64,000 nucleotides of DNA from Pyxicephalus adspersus (GCF_032062135.1 NC_092860.1:124178496-124242495), one strand, 5' to 3'. Shown: positions 24,204 to 60,383, counted from the stretch's first letter. Numbers and translations: made by a program. Notes: generated by a model from the letters alone, not told the origin.

Positions 24204-25076
24204 CAAAAGAAAAGCCAAAAAGCCAAAATTTAACTAATAATAAACCAGTAAAGGCTCAGCTTACAAAGCTGAAAGATATCACAAGCATCCTTATTATTAA
24301 AAGGATAGTTAATTGCAATGCAAAATGAAATTTTCCCTCATATTTGCTATGCAGAAAAAATGGATTTACAAATATGGTTGCCCATTAGTGGGAAAAGGAA
24401 ATGTTTCGGGGTTACAGTTTTTTAAGCTAAGCCTTGTGAACCTAGTACAATGAAATGCAACAGTATAACACACCTCCTAAAATCTACGTCAGTAAAAACA
24501 TAGTTCTGACAACTAGCATTATTCACACAAGGAAATTATTTTTAGTGCTTATGCTATCTGTTATCAAAATAACATTGGTGAATATCAGCAGAGATTTTAT
24601 GTTTCCATTACTACTACTATTTGTAGTCTTGGAGTGTTTTCTTTTTAGTCAGTTTACATGGCTGTGAAGCTAAATATTGTATAAATTTCTGTCCATCCAT
24701 AATATTTACAAAGCTCTAGCACTCCATACAGAGTTGTCTGGCAGAGTAGGGCACCTATATTTTCTCTGCTCCACCTCAGCCTTGTAACTGAACTTAGAAA
24801 AGCTGATGATCGTATATTTCCCTCCCTGATTTATGTACATACTTGTGTTTGTAAGCCTAAACCTTGCATGCAATTGAAAATCGGCAATGTACACATCCAC
24901 ACATGCCACCCTTTTATAGGTAATTATCAGCATGCAAGAAAGTTTACAGTTCTTATTTTTAACTTCCATGAAAATTGCTGTTGCCTTGCATACTACACTG
25001 CTGTGAGAAATGGGATCAGTGCTATACTGGGAACTCTTTGCTCCTCATCCACTCCCAAGGCCTATCATCTGGACCA

Positions 25077-25378
25077 TCCATTCTCAACCAGTGTTCCTTT
25101 AAAGGTTTCCATGGTTCCTTGAGCTATGACTGCTATCTTCCCATGTCTGCTTAGTGCCATATCTAACGCCACTTGGAAGGGTCATGATACCAATGATTGT
25201 TTTATTTTTGTGTCTTTAATGATGGAATTGACACAACCCTTGTATAGGGGACATTCTTCTTCACAGTGATCATCAAAGTAAGGGGCACGTTTCCAGCTAA
25301 TTTACTTTAATTGGTTCCAGACACCTGCACATTATTTTTAAGTGTTCATTTTTGGTAAAAAGGTTGAGAAAGGCTGGT
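25077..25378 (+). mobile_element. hAT-like relic (CCATTCTCAACC ends)
   Basis: Left CCATTCTCAACCAGTGTTCC and right AAAGGTTGAGAAAGGCTGG are inverted repeats. The subterminal GGTTCCTTGAGC is shared with the element at 32812. Flanks are too diverged to call a target duplication. Confidence 0.6.
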
Positions 25379-28300
25379 CTAGGCGATTTGCATCTGTTGC
25401 ATGCAGACCATCCCAGCAGCTTCACGGGAATAGAACTACGGGAATCAGACTGTATGTGATCAACCTAACTATATAATAAAGAGGGTGCAACTGCAACTAC
25501 TGAAGGGTGGGGTTGAGACTGAGACCAAAGGAAAGCAGCATATTGTAATAGTAAAAGGTTTAGTAAAGGTGGAGCAGCTGCACAAGAGGCAGCCCAAAAG
25601 TTGTCAAGTTCCCACACATGGAAGGCACTTGGGATACCTATCTTTTCTATCCTTGCTCCCAAGTTTTAGTTTGTGACTTCCACTAAAGTAATTCTAATGC
25701 TAAAAGGGTAAGTAACTTTATGCATCTGTAAAAAATTACAAGGGCTAGATCAGTTGTTAGGGGTTTATGAACTTGCAATATGTATGTATAAAGTTAAATG
25801 AAATCCTAAAATAGTAGCTATTATTCTACTATGTAAAAACGAATGACACTTGTGTCGCCTATTGCGGACTCCTTGCATTTCAGATCACTGGAATGGTAGG
25901 TAGTCTGGATGCTTGCTTTGCACAAATCAAAAACAGGTAAATTAGGGTCAGTATGAGATAGAGAGAGAATCGATGCAGTTATATGACTGTCATAATTTTA
26001 GGAAAATTATTTTTATTGTCACATAATCCAGTGTTCCCTTCATTTATTGCATTAAGCCGACAACACGGTGCTTATTTTGCTCTAAAATCCCTAGCGGTGT
26101 TGTCAGCCCTTCTTAGTTCTCATCTACTCCTCAACAAAATACACAACCTCCTCCTATCAGTATTATGAGGGCATGTGTTCTGTAATCCAACCAGGAATAT
26201 TTCAAATTAAGAGCTCACTTAATTTGACCACAGGGTTTGACCACAGTTTTCTGTACATGCATGTTGCAATAAGCAAGACATTAAACAATAAATTGATGCA
26301 CGTTGCAATTTAAAATCCTATCACCAGACCATTCACTTCAACTGAATTTTTCCCAAAGATTTTTTTTGCATGGCATTTACTTTTTAAAGCTTTATTTAAG
26401 AAGCAGAATCCAAAGACCCATCTTGGATGTGACTTCAGGAGCCCTGTTAGACTGAGACATTATATAGTATTCCTCCTTCCTTAGCAGCTGCTTTTAGATT
26501 TATGTAGAAAGGTGAAAGGAGGGCTGAATAAGACAGTAAAATGGAAACTCCTAGAAGGGAAGAGGGCTAGGATGTACAAGGAAAGAGGGGATCAACTTTT
26601 CTAGTATAGACAAATTTTGTAGCAAGTTTTAAAGTATAGTGCAGGTGAATAGAATGTGTTTATGGAAAGAAAAACACTGAAATAGGCATTTAGTAATTAA
26701 GTAAAAAGGCATGCAAAGTGGATAACTGTGTCTCTTCAGGGAAACTCATTTATTTTCAAATAGGGTGCCAGCGCACCAGGAAGAGTAAAAAAGTACACAC
26801 AGCATTTTTCCGGACAAACACGCTGCACATTATTGTGGTGCATTGTAACACATGTACATTAGAGCTGCATTGCCTTAGTGCATTGGGGTGCTTTTCAAAA
26901 TTAATGGCACTGCTTTCATGAATGTTAAAGGAACAAAGAACTATAATTCAGTTTACACATATACTTGTCTAAAATATCAGTAATAAAAGCAGACAGCAGT
27001 TTTTTTTACAGTGAGTTGTTGACCATGCATTGACGTTTTCCTGCAGTGAAGTCTTTGAAAGTTACTATTTTGCTTTCAGTAAACTCTTTCTCACGTACAT
27101 ATACATACAAAATTCTGCCTCAACCTGCTTTTCCAGTTACTGCAGTTGCTGAATACTAAGAATGTTCTGTGTGGGGTCCTTCCACACTTCCTTCATCTTG
27201 TTGTACGTGGAAGGATCAAGGACACTTCTCCAGCATTTGCGGATTACAAATTTTTATTGTACTTGGCATCCACATCCTATGGCAATGAATATCTTACAGA
27301 GGTTAGAAATGTTGTGAGAGGATTTGTTGTAGGGAAGGGCAGGAACTAGTAAAGAAACTTAAAATGCTCTATTTTCCTTGTAAGGATTCTGGTGTTAAAT
27401 TCTGGCTTAGTATGGAATTATATTAGATGAACATGGTGGGTTTTGGTACTGGTAAGAGACATCTAAATTACATGCTGGAGATTTTTCTCCAATATGATTC
27501 TAGGTTCTCCAACTTCATTATTTTCTATGCAGTAGTAGAGAAGTAGCCAGCAGAGGGTAAACTTTGTTGTATATTGTCACATAATGTCTACACTGTTGCT
27601 GCTATACGTCATGGTGGTCTAAACTTTATGACAGGACATTTTTACAACTGTTTTGTACTGTTTGAAGTTTTCACCATTTGGTATTGTTTTTAATTCTATT
27701 TAAATATTTTTACATTTTGGTAAAGTTTAGTGCGTTACGTAATATTTTTATTATTATATTGTACAATATAGATTACCCTAGCCTACCCTATTCTTTCTAA
27801 GATAGTAAATAAAGAGTAATTTAATAAGTAATTGTTCAGGATTCCTTCCACTGCTGCCCACATACCTAAAGATCTACGCATTTGGTCTCAAAAAGTGCGG
27901 AAAGGAACAAATATGAACTGTGTTCTTTTTTTATAGCAGAACTCACATGACCAAATATCTAATTATATGTGTGCAGCACTGAGGAGACATTAGAGCAGTA
28001 ATATCTCCAGGAAATGTACATATGTCAGCCTTTCTATTATTCTATACTTATATTTCCTGATAAAAGAGTATCAAAGTATACATTTTGATATTGTACCTCT
28101 GCATGGTGAAAGAAGTGAAAAATGTATGTACAAAGATTATTAATTTGTATTGTGACAGACTGTCACTAAAGGTGTCAGTAAAGTGCATTAAAGGCTCCAG
28201 GGAAATAAAAGTGAGGATGTCTGGATACATTTTTTAGAAAGAAACCTGGTTCTTTAGGGCCCTAGAGCTGGCCACGGAAATGAAAGGGTGGGTTCCTTGG

Positions 28301-28433
28301 CCCAACCCAGTCCTGACTGGGTAAATGTGCACCTGCTTTCAGGTGCAAGGGAGAGAGGAAATTGATCAGCAAGAGGCTGAGGGGAGAGGATCAGCCACTG
28401 TGTTGCAGGCTGGAGTGTGCTAAGAAGCTTAGA
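25379..28433. other. No gene seen
   Basis: AT-rich anonymous sequence. From about 28260 (GAGCTGGCCACGGAAATG) it becomes GC-richer and leads into the minisatellite, probably one repeat unit. Confidence 0.45.
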
Positions 28434-28575
28434 AAGCAGCCAGAGGGTTCCAGGCTGGGAAGGCAGCCAGAGGGTTCTAGGCTGAGAAGGCAGTCAAAGG
28501 GTTCCAGGCTGAGAAGGCAGCCAGAATTTATTCCAGGCTGTGAAGAGAGCCAGAATCTGTTCCAGGCAGGAGAAG
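28434..28575 (+). repeat. Minisatellite, 27-bp unit, about five copies
   Basis: The unit resembles GCAGCCAGAGGGTTCCAGGC followed by TGAGAAG. Copies are closest in the centre and diverge at the 3' end. Because 27 is a multiple of three, one frame stays open (RQPEGSRLR repeats), which explains the 76-codon frame here. I see no sign of a real protein. Confidence 0.8.
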
Positions 28576-28983
28576 TTTTTTATTCTAATTAGAAGGCAGC
28601 ACGTGGTGTGAGGTTACACCAATGTCAGAATTGAGTTCATGGTGCCTTCAAATTGGCATGTCAATCAAAACGTATTTTTTCCCATTTGAATAGCTTAGGA
28701 AGGTTGAGAATTCCATCAAGTTTAAAAGTTTTCTTTGTCCCCTGAAAAGATTTCACTTCGCTTACACCTGTCTTAAAGAGAAACCAGAAAGTTTGTAGAA
28801 ATATAATCAAAATTAGATACCATCTGTTACTTTTTGGGTGAACCTGTAATCAACTTTGTCAATTGCAAAATTTCACATTTTTTGTGAATTTTGTTGAAAT
28901 AACATTACCTTGAGCATCATGAAAACTTGAGGGTTCTAACCCTTCCCCCCCAAAAAAAAACTTTCTTTGGTATTTCTGTTTTC

Positions 28984-29054
28984 AAGCCTAACTTAAGGCT
29001 AACTAACCTAATTCAAGCCTAACTAAGCCTAATTCAAGCCTAACTAACACTAAG
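28984..29054 (+). repeat. Short tandem repeat, TAATTCAAGCCTAACTAAGC type
   Basis: About three imperfect copies of a unit of roughly 21 bases containing TTCAAGCCTAACTAA. Nothing else is seen in the surrounding sequence. Confidence 0.65.
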
Positions 29055-32000
29055 CTTGAATCAATTAAATGCATTCCAGCTATGCAAAGCACAATTAGTA
29101 TTCCTAGAAAGTAGTAGAAAATGTAAATTACATAAAATTATGGACTGGTGTTGTCATAGGTACAATAAATTATGGGCCCAGATGAAACAGGACACATGCT
29201 CATACCCTGTAGAGGGGATTACTTGAATCCATCCAACTCTACCTCTCTCAACGAATTCCCTAGGGTTCCCCCTACCAAAAATGTGCAAGCCATATGCCAC
29301 TGGTCTGCAACATTTTTTTACCTTACCAAAAAAAAAAATTCTATGGATGTATGTAGGGTAAGGTGTAGTGTGCGTGTATATTTATATTTATCTAAAGTTA
29401 TATTTCTGTCTCACCAGGACAGCCAACCTACATATGTCTATATGCAGTCGATATCATAGTAAAGCAACCCAAAGCAGAACTATATTGCATGAGGAACAGG
29501 TAATGCCCCTTTTGCAATTAAAACAAAATGACCTGCTGAATCACAATTTTTTATTTGTGCTCCCCTGACCTTGCTATCTACTCTATGCTTATCCTGGACT
29601 GGGGTCTTCAGCCGTTCTAATTGGCTGGGCCGGGTTGATGCAACTTTTCTTTTTTCTCTTCATTGCTTTTACCAGTTGCTGCATTTTTAAAATATAAAAA
29701 GATTCAGGAGACGGTTCCTCTTTCTAGGTCAGGTTTTTAGACCATTAAAGACCTAAAATATGTCAGAGGATGTACATTGTCTGGTATAAAGTTTTACGGA
29801 TCTCATTGTGTACCTTTGTACCCATTATATTATTGTATGTACAGTATTATCTTTGGTCTTAATGCTTCCTCACTGACATGGCACATCCTATGCATTGGAG
29901 TTTATGTCTGTGTCTATAAAATTAAAGACATAAAAAAATGCACAACTATTCTTAAGGAAGGAGTTTTGTTGAACCATATGGTCTCTTATGGGATATAAAA
30001 CACTAAAGGTCAGATCCACAATTAAACATATTACATTTTTTGCTATACTGCCATTTTTTAGTAGATCATTATATATCCAGATTGTACTGTTCAGACTGTA
30101 AAGAAAGTTCTGGGTATGTGGCAATTTTCTGAAGAAGTTTGAAGCAAGCAGCTCTTTTTCATACGTCTTGCTTATCTAAGACAGCATAAGAACAGGAAAT
30201 CCTTTCATTGCTTTTATCAGTGTTTACAGTCTGAATTTAGGGTGCCAATTCATCCTTATATTATTTTAGAACAATTAGGACCAACGTCAGTTTACATAGA
30301 ATGCTTTTAATGTTCTAGAGAGACATGCTTTTGTTAAAATTCTCAGTTCTTGTGCCTGGAAAATTCTGACATATTGTATAACAATACCAATTATTCATCT
30401 GAATAGAATGCTATTGAGCTAAGTTCCCTATAGAGTTTTGGGAATTACTACCAACACTTAGACCTGGTACACACTGCACATTTCTTACATTAGATTGTTT
30501 TCTGAGCAGATAAATCGCTAGTGTACCAGCCAATAGGAATGCACCAGCTAAGTACACCGCCAACATTCTTTATGTTCCCAAGTTGCCCCAGCTAGTCACA
30601 CAGGAGAGAAAATTTCAAACACAAAAACAATTTTCAAAAACAAATTTCAAATAGTCAGTTTTCCGTCCAACTTGGAGGTTAGAATGTTGTTGGTGATATT
30701 GAAAATATATGTAATGAGGAAGCTACACAGCATAGGCTTTATAAAGCACATTTCCAGTAATCATCAGATGTGTATTTGCACTGTTGCTGCTAAGAGAAGG
30801 CAAATTAGGAAAATTGATTAATCATTCCGACCAATAGCAGGAGTTTTGTTTATTGGTTTTATTGGTTTGTTGGAGTATTTATGTTAAAGAAGAACTTTGG
30901 CCACCCAGTCAACAAATATATGCTGTGGTGCTTAGTAGAACTGTTGACTTTTTAGCCTTCGGGGATATGCCCCTAGCCTGGTCAGTGCTTAATACATTGC
31001 TCTACAAAACCTTACTGGACTCTGATTCCCAATTCTCCTTTTTTTATTAAGTCCAAGATCACAAAACCTGTGCCATATTAAAACAAAGTGCAATACTTGT
31101 TGTTTAATGCTTTTATAGCTGTGATTTAATAAATGTCTTTGGTTATATACTTCTTTATGATCTAAAACTGTCCGATTATTGTCAAATATACCTGGATAAT
31201 CATCATGTAGACATCTTTGGCTCTATGTTCTTTCTCCTTGGAAGCTGCTTGATTTGCTATAGCTCTGGTAATTCTCTATTATATGAACCTTCAGGTGACT
31301 GTGCTTGGAATCCTAGTGTTTCTTTATAAGCTTTAGAGAGTGTATGTCGTGCACTGTTCATTGCCAGTTGTTATTTGTTGGACTTCAGTCATTTTATACC
31401 ACATATTAGGAGGAAGCATGCTGAAAATGCTCAGAATCTCTTAGCTCTTTACATGTTAAAGATCGAAGCTGTATTGTCTATACTTGAAGTCAAAACATCA
31501 GCATTACTGCCATTATAAAGGCAATTGTAATATATAGAAATGTACCTCAATAGCTACCACTGCAATGCTGATAATTGGAAATATAAAATCTTTATCTTTA
31601 ATCTTGACCAATGAAGAACCCATTTAGGGGTGTTTCTAAGATCATTTTTCCATTCTTTATTTTCCAGACTTGAATGTGTGTATAAATCATGTAGATAGAT
31701 TGGTAGGGGGAATTTGAAGAATAAATTTAAAATGCCCTGTCCTTCCTTAGCGATGACCATGCCATACATTCTGTACACTGTTTCTGTAATCTGGTCATCT
31801 ATTAAAAAAAGGAAGTGAGTAGCCGCTTTAAAAATATAAAGCTTAAACCTCCAATTGAACTCTCAAAGCTGTGTTTGTTGATCACGCGGAACAATGCTGC
31901 AGACAGAATATTTTTAACTATGTAATATACCGGTATATATATATATATATATATATCATCAGTATCATCAGTACCATGGGAAGAGTAGGAATCTTTGGCC

Positions 32001-32149
32001 TTGAGGGAAAACAGAACTAACTGGCCTTTCATGGAAGGAGCAGTTTTTGGTGGGATGAAAAAAAAACACCACCTAAAGTCACCCCAAGTTTTCCTTATAC
32101 TGTACTTACATTTGCCTGAGAGGGGGCGACCCCAGATATCGCATTGCAG
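29055..32149. other. No gene seen
   Basis: Only weak repeat traces, such as GACCTGGTACACACTGCAC at 30464. No exon-like structure or RNA gene is recognised. Confidence 0.45.
31931..31958. repeat. (AT)n microsatellite
   Basis: An alternating AT run of about 24 bases after CCGGT, followed by ATCATCAGTATCATCAGTA. Confidence 0.85.
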
Positions 32150-32440
32150 AGGAATAATCGAAAAAGACAGGAAGACGGTGTGGTAAGGAAAAAGCTCTGT
32201 ACAAATGTCAGATAGACATTGGATGGTGGTTTCCAGAAAGGATATTTTGTGATCATTTCCAATAACAGATTGACAAATGAGCTCTGTACATAGAGTGCCG
32301 TTCTGTTCTATGGAGAAGGGAGGGAGGAGGACAACCGAGTGGCACCCCATTGTACCCTTTTTCATAGAAGTGGACAGCAGTCATTCCCAGTTGGTTGCTC
32401 ATCAGTAGGGGGAACAACTGTACATATGTTGAATTTTCAC
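32150..32440 (+). repeat. Diverged MITE of the TACACAC family
   Basis: Blocks such as GGAAAGCTCTGTACA-like ends, GTTTCCAGAAAGGATATTTT and GGAGAAGGGAGGGAGGAGGA resemble the interiors of MITEs B and C, but no terminal duplication can be called. The long minus-strand frame 31802-32365 reads through it and is not a gene. Confidence 0.4.
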
Positions 32441-32811
32441 TGTAGACAGGACCATTTATCCTGGGCAGTTATAGTAATCTCATAACTTGTTGGTTTATCT
32501 TGACACCATTTAATTCAGGTTAAGAAAAAGAGCATATACCCATAAACTTTGGCCAGTTGCAAAAAAAAAAAACAAAAATAAAACACTGTACTATTCACAC
32601 TTACACTTATTTACACTGTCACTTTTACAGAAAAATGTTACAAAGGTGGTTTAGCTTTATACTAAGCAGGAAGTTCTATTTCCGAGTCACTGAATGTTTC
32701 ACTGAAACTTACGTTTTTATGTTTGAAGACCAAAGTAGAAGTTGAGAGCCGAAAGAACAGCAGGACATTAGAGAAGATCTGTACAAATATGTTTAGACTG
32801 TTATCTTAGAG

Positions 32812-33829
32812 CTGTTTTTCTCAACTAGGGTTCCTTTGAACCCCAGGGTTCCTCCAGAGGTTGCCAAAGATTCCTTGAGCAATGAGGGATTTGTACCTCT
32901 CAGGTAAGTGACACCAATGATATTTTTGGCTATCTGTAAGGTTGACATTCCTCCCATTGGCCAGTAATGTAAGAACCTTTCTGCCACCTGACCACCATGC
33001 TAATATACTGTGAGCTGTGGATATACCGTGTTTCCCCGAAAATAAGACCTACCCCGAAAGTAAGCCCTAGCATGCTACTTATGCAAGGGTGAAATATAAG
33101 CCCTCCCCCGAAAGTAAGCCCTATTGGCTTCTTCGGAGGGTGTGGTCACATGGTACACGGAGGGATACCAAGAGGAAGGAGGGAGCAGAGAGAGAGAGAG
33201 CAGGAGATTTCAAAAGCACTGGAGCAAGGGGTGAAGAAATCGCAGGGTTAATAAACCTACAGTACTCTGGTGTGACACTAGCAGAGGTTGGTGGATTCTC
33301 TTTTCAAAAGGTCCTTGCTAGTATTTCATTCATTAGCAGCAATGCATATTTATTAATTGATTTTTTTTTTTGCTTTTACTCAGATTTAACATGTAACTCT
33401 ATGAGTCACATGTTCATTGTCAGCACATTTTCTTGTTTCTTGTTATGTTGCACTTGTTTGCTTATGAAGCTGTGTTTTTTTTCATTTCATTACTCATTTA
33501 TGTCAATTCTTATTCATGACTTCTTGTATATAACAGAAGAAATCTGTGATTTTGACAGGTCAGAGGTAACACAGAGGTATCTTTCTATAGTAATATTGGT
33601 TGCAGGTTTTGGTAAATACAGATTTTTGTACATGAATAAATATAGATTTTTTGTGAGAAAAATAAAACATCCCCTGAAAATAAGCCCTAATGAGATTTTC
33701 AGAGGTAAAATAAATATAAGACACTGTCTTATTTTCGGGGAAACACGGTAGTTATTATAGAAGGGGTTCCATGAAGCCCTGAACATTATTTCATGGGTTC
33801 GTCCACAATAAAAAGGTTGAGAAAAACTG
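32812..33829 (+). mobile_element. hAT-like non-autonomous element, interrupted by a TIR element
   Basis: The left terminus CTGTTTTTCTCAAC and right terminus GTTGAGAAAAACTG are inverted repeats. They are flanked by TCTTAGAG (32804-32811) and TCTTAGAA (33830-33837), an 8-bp duplication with one mismatch, typical of hAT elements. Removing the nested element at 33026-33748 leaves roughly 300 bp. Confidence 0.75.
33026..33748 (+). mobile_element. TIR DNA element, intact ends with TA duplication (CCGTGTTTCCCC family)
   Basis: The termini are inverted repeats of about 23 bases: CCGTGTTTCCCCGAAAATAA at 33026 and its complement ending at 33748. They are flanked by TA at 33024-33025 and 33749-33750. 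A TA target suggests a Tc1/mariner-type transposase mobilised it. The 723-bp interior encodes no transposase. The 220-codon frame through it reads across purine-rich repeat DNA and is not a gene. It sits inside an older hAT element. Confidence 0.8.
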
Positions 33830-34407
33830 TCTTAGAAGTTTGCACATTGTAAGATTCCTATCATAACCAATGCTTGCTTCCATGCCATCACATTACTGCA
33901 CCATAATTAATGGTCACCAGGACCAACTCTGAGGGTGAATGCTCCCAATGGAGACACAGACAGCAAAACAAAACGAAAAAAAATGTTCTCTATCCAAACG
34001 GAAGAAACCAAATTAGGCTTTACATTTACATGACATTTACCACATTTTGCTATACATTTGCTTTGAATTTTAGTTTCTGAAAGTTGTTTAGTCATCACAT
34101 AAAATCATATTCAAGGTTGAATGAAGCTAATATTTTATAGGGGTAAATGCACTGCTTGATTGTAACAATAAAGCATACAGGTCCCACTTCTCAAATCTAG
34201 ATAACAAAAAGAAACCCATAGAGAAGTTTCAGGACAAAATTTGTTTAGTATTAAAAAATCATAATCATTTTTTGAGAGATAACAATATAAATACCATACA
34301 TATTATAATACAAGGAATATATCTAAAATGTGGATATGATCCAAGGGAACTTTATTCATATGTAAAAACAAGATTATATGAATTTTACAATAATTCATTT
34401 TTATCCT

Positions 34408-34547
34408 ATTCAGGTTCACCCATGATAATCTATCTTCTCCAGTTTTGGAGAGATTTATTAAATCAGGCCCCATGGGCAGAGTATACACTTTCATCAGTAA
34501 ATCTGGGTGATCCAACAAACTTGGAATAGATCTCATCCAGGTCAGGA
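34408..34547 (+). mobile_element. Foldback MITE, halves in swapped order
   Basis: A right-half segment (34408-34471, ending AAATCAGGCCCCA) is followed directly by a left-half segment (34480-34547, GTATACACTTTCATCAGTAA to the GGTC end). This suggests two abutting partial copies. Confidence 0.65.
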
Positions 34548-57638
<23,091 letters not shown>

Positions 57639-58170
57639 AAAATTGGAAACTAGTTAGACTTCATTGACTGGATTTTTATATTTTTAGAAAAGTTAGTGGT
57701 TGGACTTTTATGCTTTTGGACATACATTTCCCCTATGTGGTTTCCTTTTACATTTTTATATTTTTAGAATATTTAGCACACTACAGGCTTTACCTTCTGT
57801 GGATTTGCCCAACACACATGGAATTTGTCCTTCAATCTATTTTCTCGGACACATTGAAACATGAATGAATGAAAAGTAAAAGATTTTTAAAATGCATTTT
57901 TTTTAACCTGTGACCCTTTGCTCCCTGTCTGTATATAACATGTATATTTATATAAATATATTTATGATAAAATGTCACTTGTATTTGCTTTGTTTTTTCC
58001 ATAATTACTTTTATGAAATAGTTTGGTATTTATTTGAAAAAAACATCTGCACATTTATAAAGTAAAGGAACAAATTTCATGTCACTGGCTTTGGCCAGGT
58101 CCTCCTTATGCTGCAGTCTCTAGAATTTGTTCTGATCTTCATTAAAAGGAAGGAAGTGTGTGTGGTAAAT
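57639..58170 (+). other. TEC: Probable TEC 3' UTR
   Basis: This AT-rich sequence directly follows the TEC stop. ATTAAA at 58141-58146 is followed about 10 bases later by a GT-rich run (58156-58164), which is a plausible poly(A) signal with its downstream element. I see no AATAAA closer to the stop. The 3' end is inferred, not observed. Confidence 0.5.
58141..58146 (+). promoter_or_regulatory. Candidate TEC polyadenylation signal ATTAAA
   Basis: ATTAAA, the commonest variant of the vertebrate poly(A) hexamer, lies about 500 bases after the TEC stop. It is followed by GTGTGTGTGG from 58156, a typical GU-rich downstream element. Confidence 0.5.
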
Positions 58171-60007
58171 ACTGAAATAGCCCAAAAAAATCACAACGCA
58201 CACTCATGAAATTAAATGTGTTTCAGTTCAATTACAGCTAATGAAACAGCAAATGTCACTTGGACTAAACCAATACAGTGAAGAGAAATGAAGATTGTGA
58301 TGATTGGATGAGAGCAGGTTATAGGCCATACAGTACATACCATTGTGGTATTTAAAAATACACTCTTTGTCAAAATTACTCTGTTTGCTATTTACAGTAT
58401 GTCTAAAAAAGACGAGTCTAAGTGGAACTTTTTGAAAAAATTGCCACATCCTTCCTTGCCATCACAGAAGATATAGCATTATGGGCAGATTCATTTTATA
58501 CCACAGACAGACTTTTCATGTGGAACACGTTTTTATACTGACGAAAATGAGTGAAAATATTCAGTGTGTCTGACAACAGTTGTGGCTTTATGTTTCCTTT
58601 TGGTTGATGTTCAGCAGAGTTAACAAAGTTTTGTTTTTGTAATTTTTCTTGAACAAAAGGCCAAAAAGATCTGTAAACCTAGAGTTTATGAGCAGGAGCA
58701 GCAGATCACTGTGCGTGTCCGTTGTCGGTGTGGTTAAATTGTAGGCTTGGTCACACTTAATTATACAAATTATAACTATAACAAACTACACATATTTCTC
58801 ACATTTTGTCAACGTCTCGCTTGGGCAGCCACCTCCCATGCACAGAAGCCACATATCTATATATACACACAGCAACATGTGATAAAATGACCCTTCCTGC
58901 CACACTCAAACCCATCATCAATGCTCACTTGCAAGCTGTGCATCTTCTGATGAGATAATTGCACTTCCACCTCTTCCTTTAGATATCCCATGTCATTCCT
59001 TATGTTCTAACCATGCCTTCATCTACACTTTGATTCCACAAACCCTCAGTACAGAAAATGTAAAAAAAAAGATTACCTACAGCTAAAATATACTGTACAC
59101 ACCACCCAGCCACTCACATTGTAACTGGTATACACCCTGATCACATCCAATGCCTTTCGCAAAACTAACAAGTAATAAGATGTCATATAAGTTGAATCTT
59201 CACAAATATAAAACACATAAATGCCAACCTTTATGATTCCTGTATGTTATAGGACCTATTAAGAGAGCATTTCTGTGAGTTTGTTTACCTGCACAACCAC
59301 TTCTGAGCCTCTGTGGGCTGTTGCCATCTTTGTTTGCCTATGGACAAAGTCCAAGTTTCGGATAGGTGAGCTGAGAATAATGTATCGGCCATGAATAGTG
59401 ACAAAACTAACATATTCCTGAAGTCCAAGGATGGAAGTATAGATCTAAATTTATGGATCTATAAATCACAGGAATTTGCATTAAGTTTGTATATTTCTGA
59501 CCTTCACAAATGCGTAGAAAAACTTACAATAGAAAGCTCTCACAACAAAGACAGCTTATATACTTATCCTGTCTATATGTCAAAAAATATTTTTTCATTA
59601 CACTGCAAAATTCTGGGTTATAAAAATGTGTACAGATATAGAATCAGGCGAGTTGATGACTCTTTTACTTTACAGGCATGTGACAGCAAAGCAAATATAA
59701 GATTTGACTGACAATAGCGCCAGCACAGCTACTGAATAGAAGCATCAACCATTAAAAATAGAGCAAAGTTGAAGAATGAACATGTAATATCACAGCACTG
59801 TAATATAGCTCTGAGATGTATGTTCCGGGTAGCTTAGTCTGAATATTTATTAATTTATTGGTAATTATTTCTAGTAAAAGTTTATTATTAGTTTGAATGT
59901 AATGCTGAACCGTAATCTTGCTTTCATTATTAAAACACAGATTTACTTCTGCTGGTGTTGCTAATATTTCCCACACTTCCTGTTCTGAAGATAATATTTT
60001 TATCATG

Positions 60008-60262
60008 GAAGAAGTTAAAGTGGAACTAAAGTTAAAATAAAAAAAATTGCAAGCCGGCAAATTTTTTTTTTTTTGCAGGCAATACATTCATGCCAGGAGT
60101 AAATTACCAGGTGCATGAGCGGAAGTTATGGCATTCTGGTCTGACATGATGAACAGGTGAGGACAAAAGATGTCGGCAGCAAAAAAGAATTGAGGAGAGG
60201 TGGGTTCAATTAAAACATTGCAATCAGACAGGTACGCTTGTTTCATTGCAAGAGAGATTTTT
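60008..60262 (+). repeat. TIR repeat (GTTAAAGTGGAACTAAAG family)
   Basis: GTTAAAGTGGAACTAAAGTT at the left, and CAATCAGACAGGTACGCTTG with GGACAAAAGATGTCGGCAGC inside. It shares these motifs with 22066-22432. It lies between TEC and the NIPA-family gene. Confidence 0.55.
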
Positions 60263-60264
60263 TT

Positions 60265-60360
60265 TTAATTAACCTCTAGTGCTGGGGATCACACATCTTC
60301 TCAATGAATGCCGCATTCATTGAGAAGAGTGTGCGATCCCCAGCACTAAAGGTTAATTAA
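60265..60360. repeat. Near-perfect 96-bp foldback
   Basis: Left arm 60265-60312 (TTAATTAACCTCTAGTGCTG onward) is the complement of 60313-60360 (ending TAAAGGTTAATTAA) with few mismatches and almost no loop. It can form a cruciform or a long RNA hairpin. Confidence 0.85.
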
Positions 60361-60383
60361 CTTCTAGTGCCCTGGGGATCACA

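Noticed and set aside
31802..32365. 187-codon minus-strand frame
   Set aside because: It reads through an AT microsatellite (repeated Ile-Tyr) and a diverged MITE. There is no protein-like conservation or splice context.
33089..33751. 220-codon open frame on the plus strand
   Set aside because: It lies entirely in the TIR element at 33026-33748, crosses purine-rich and T-rich repeat DNA, and shows no domain. Its first 60 codons mirror the other copy of the same repeat.
59391..59711. 106-codon frame between TEC and the NIPA-family exons
   Set aside because: I searched it for first-transmembrane NIPA motifs and for kinase motifs and found none. There is no family I recognise, so it is left as unsupported.
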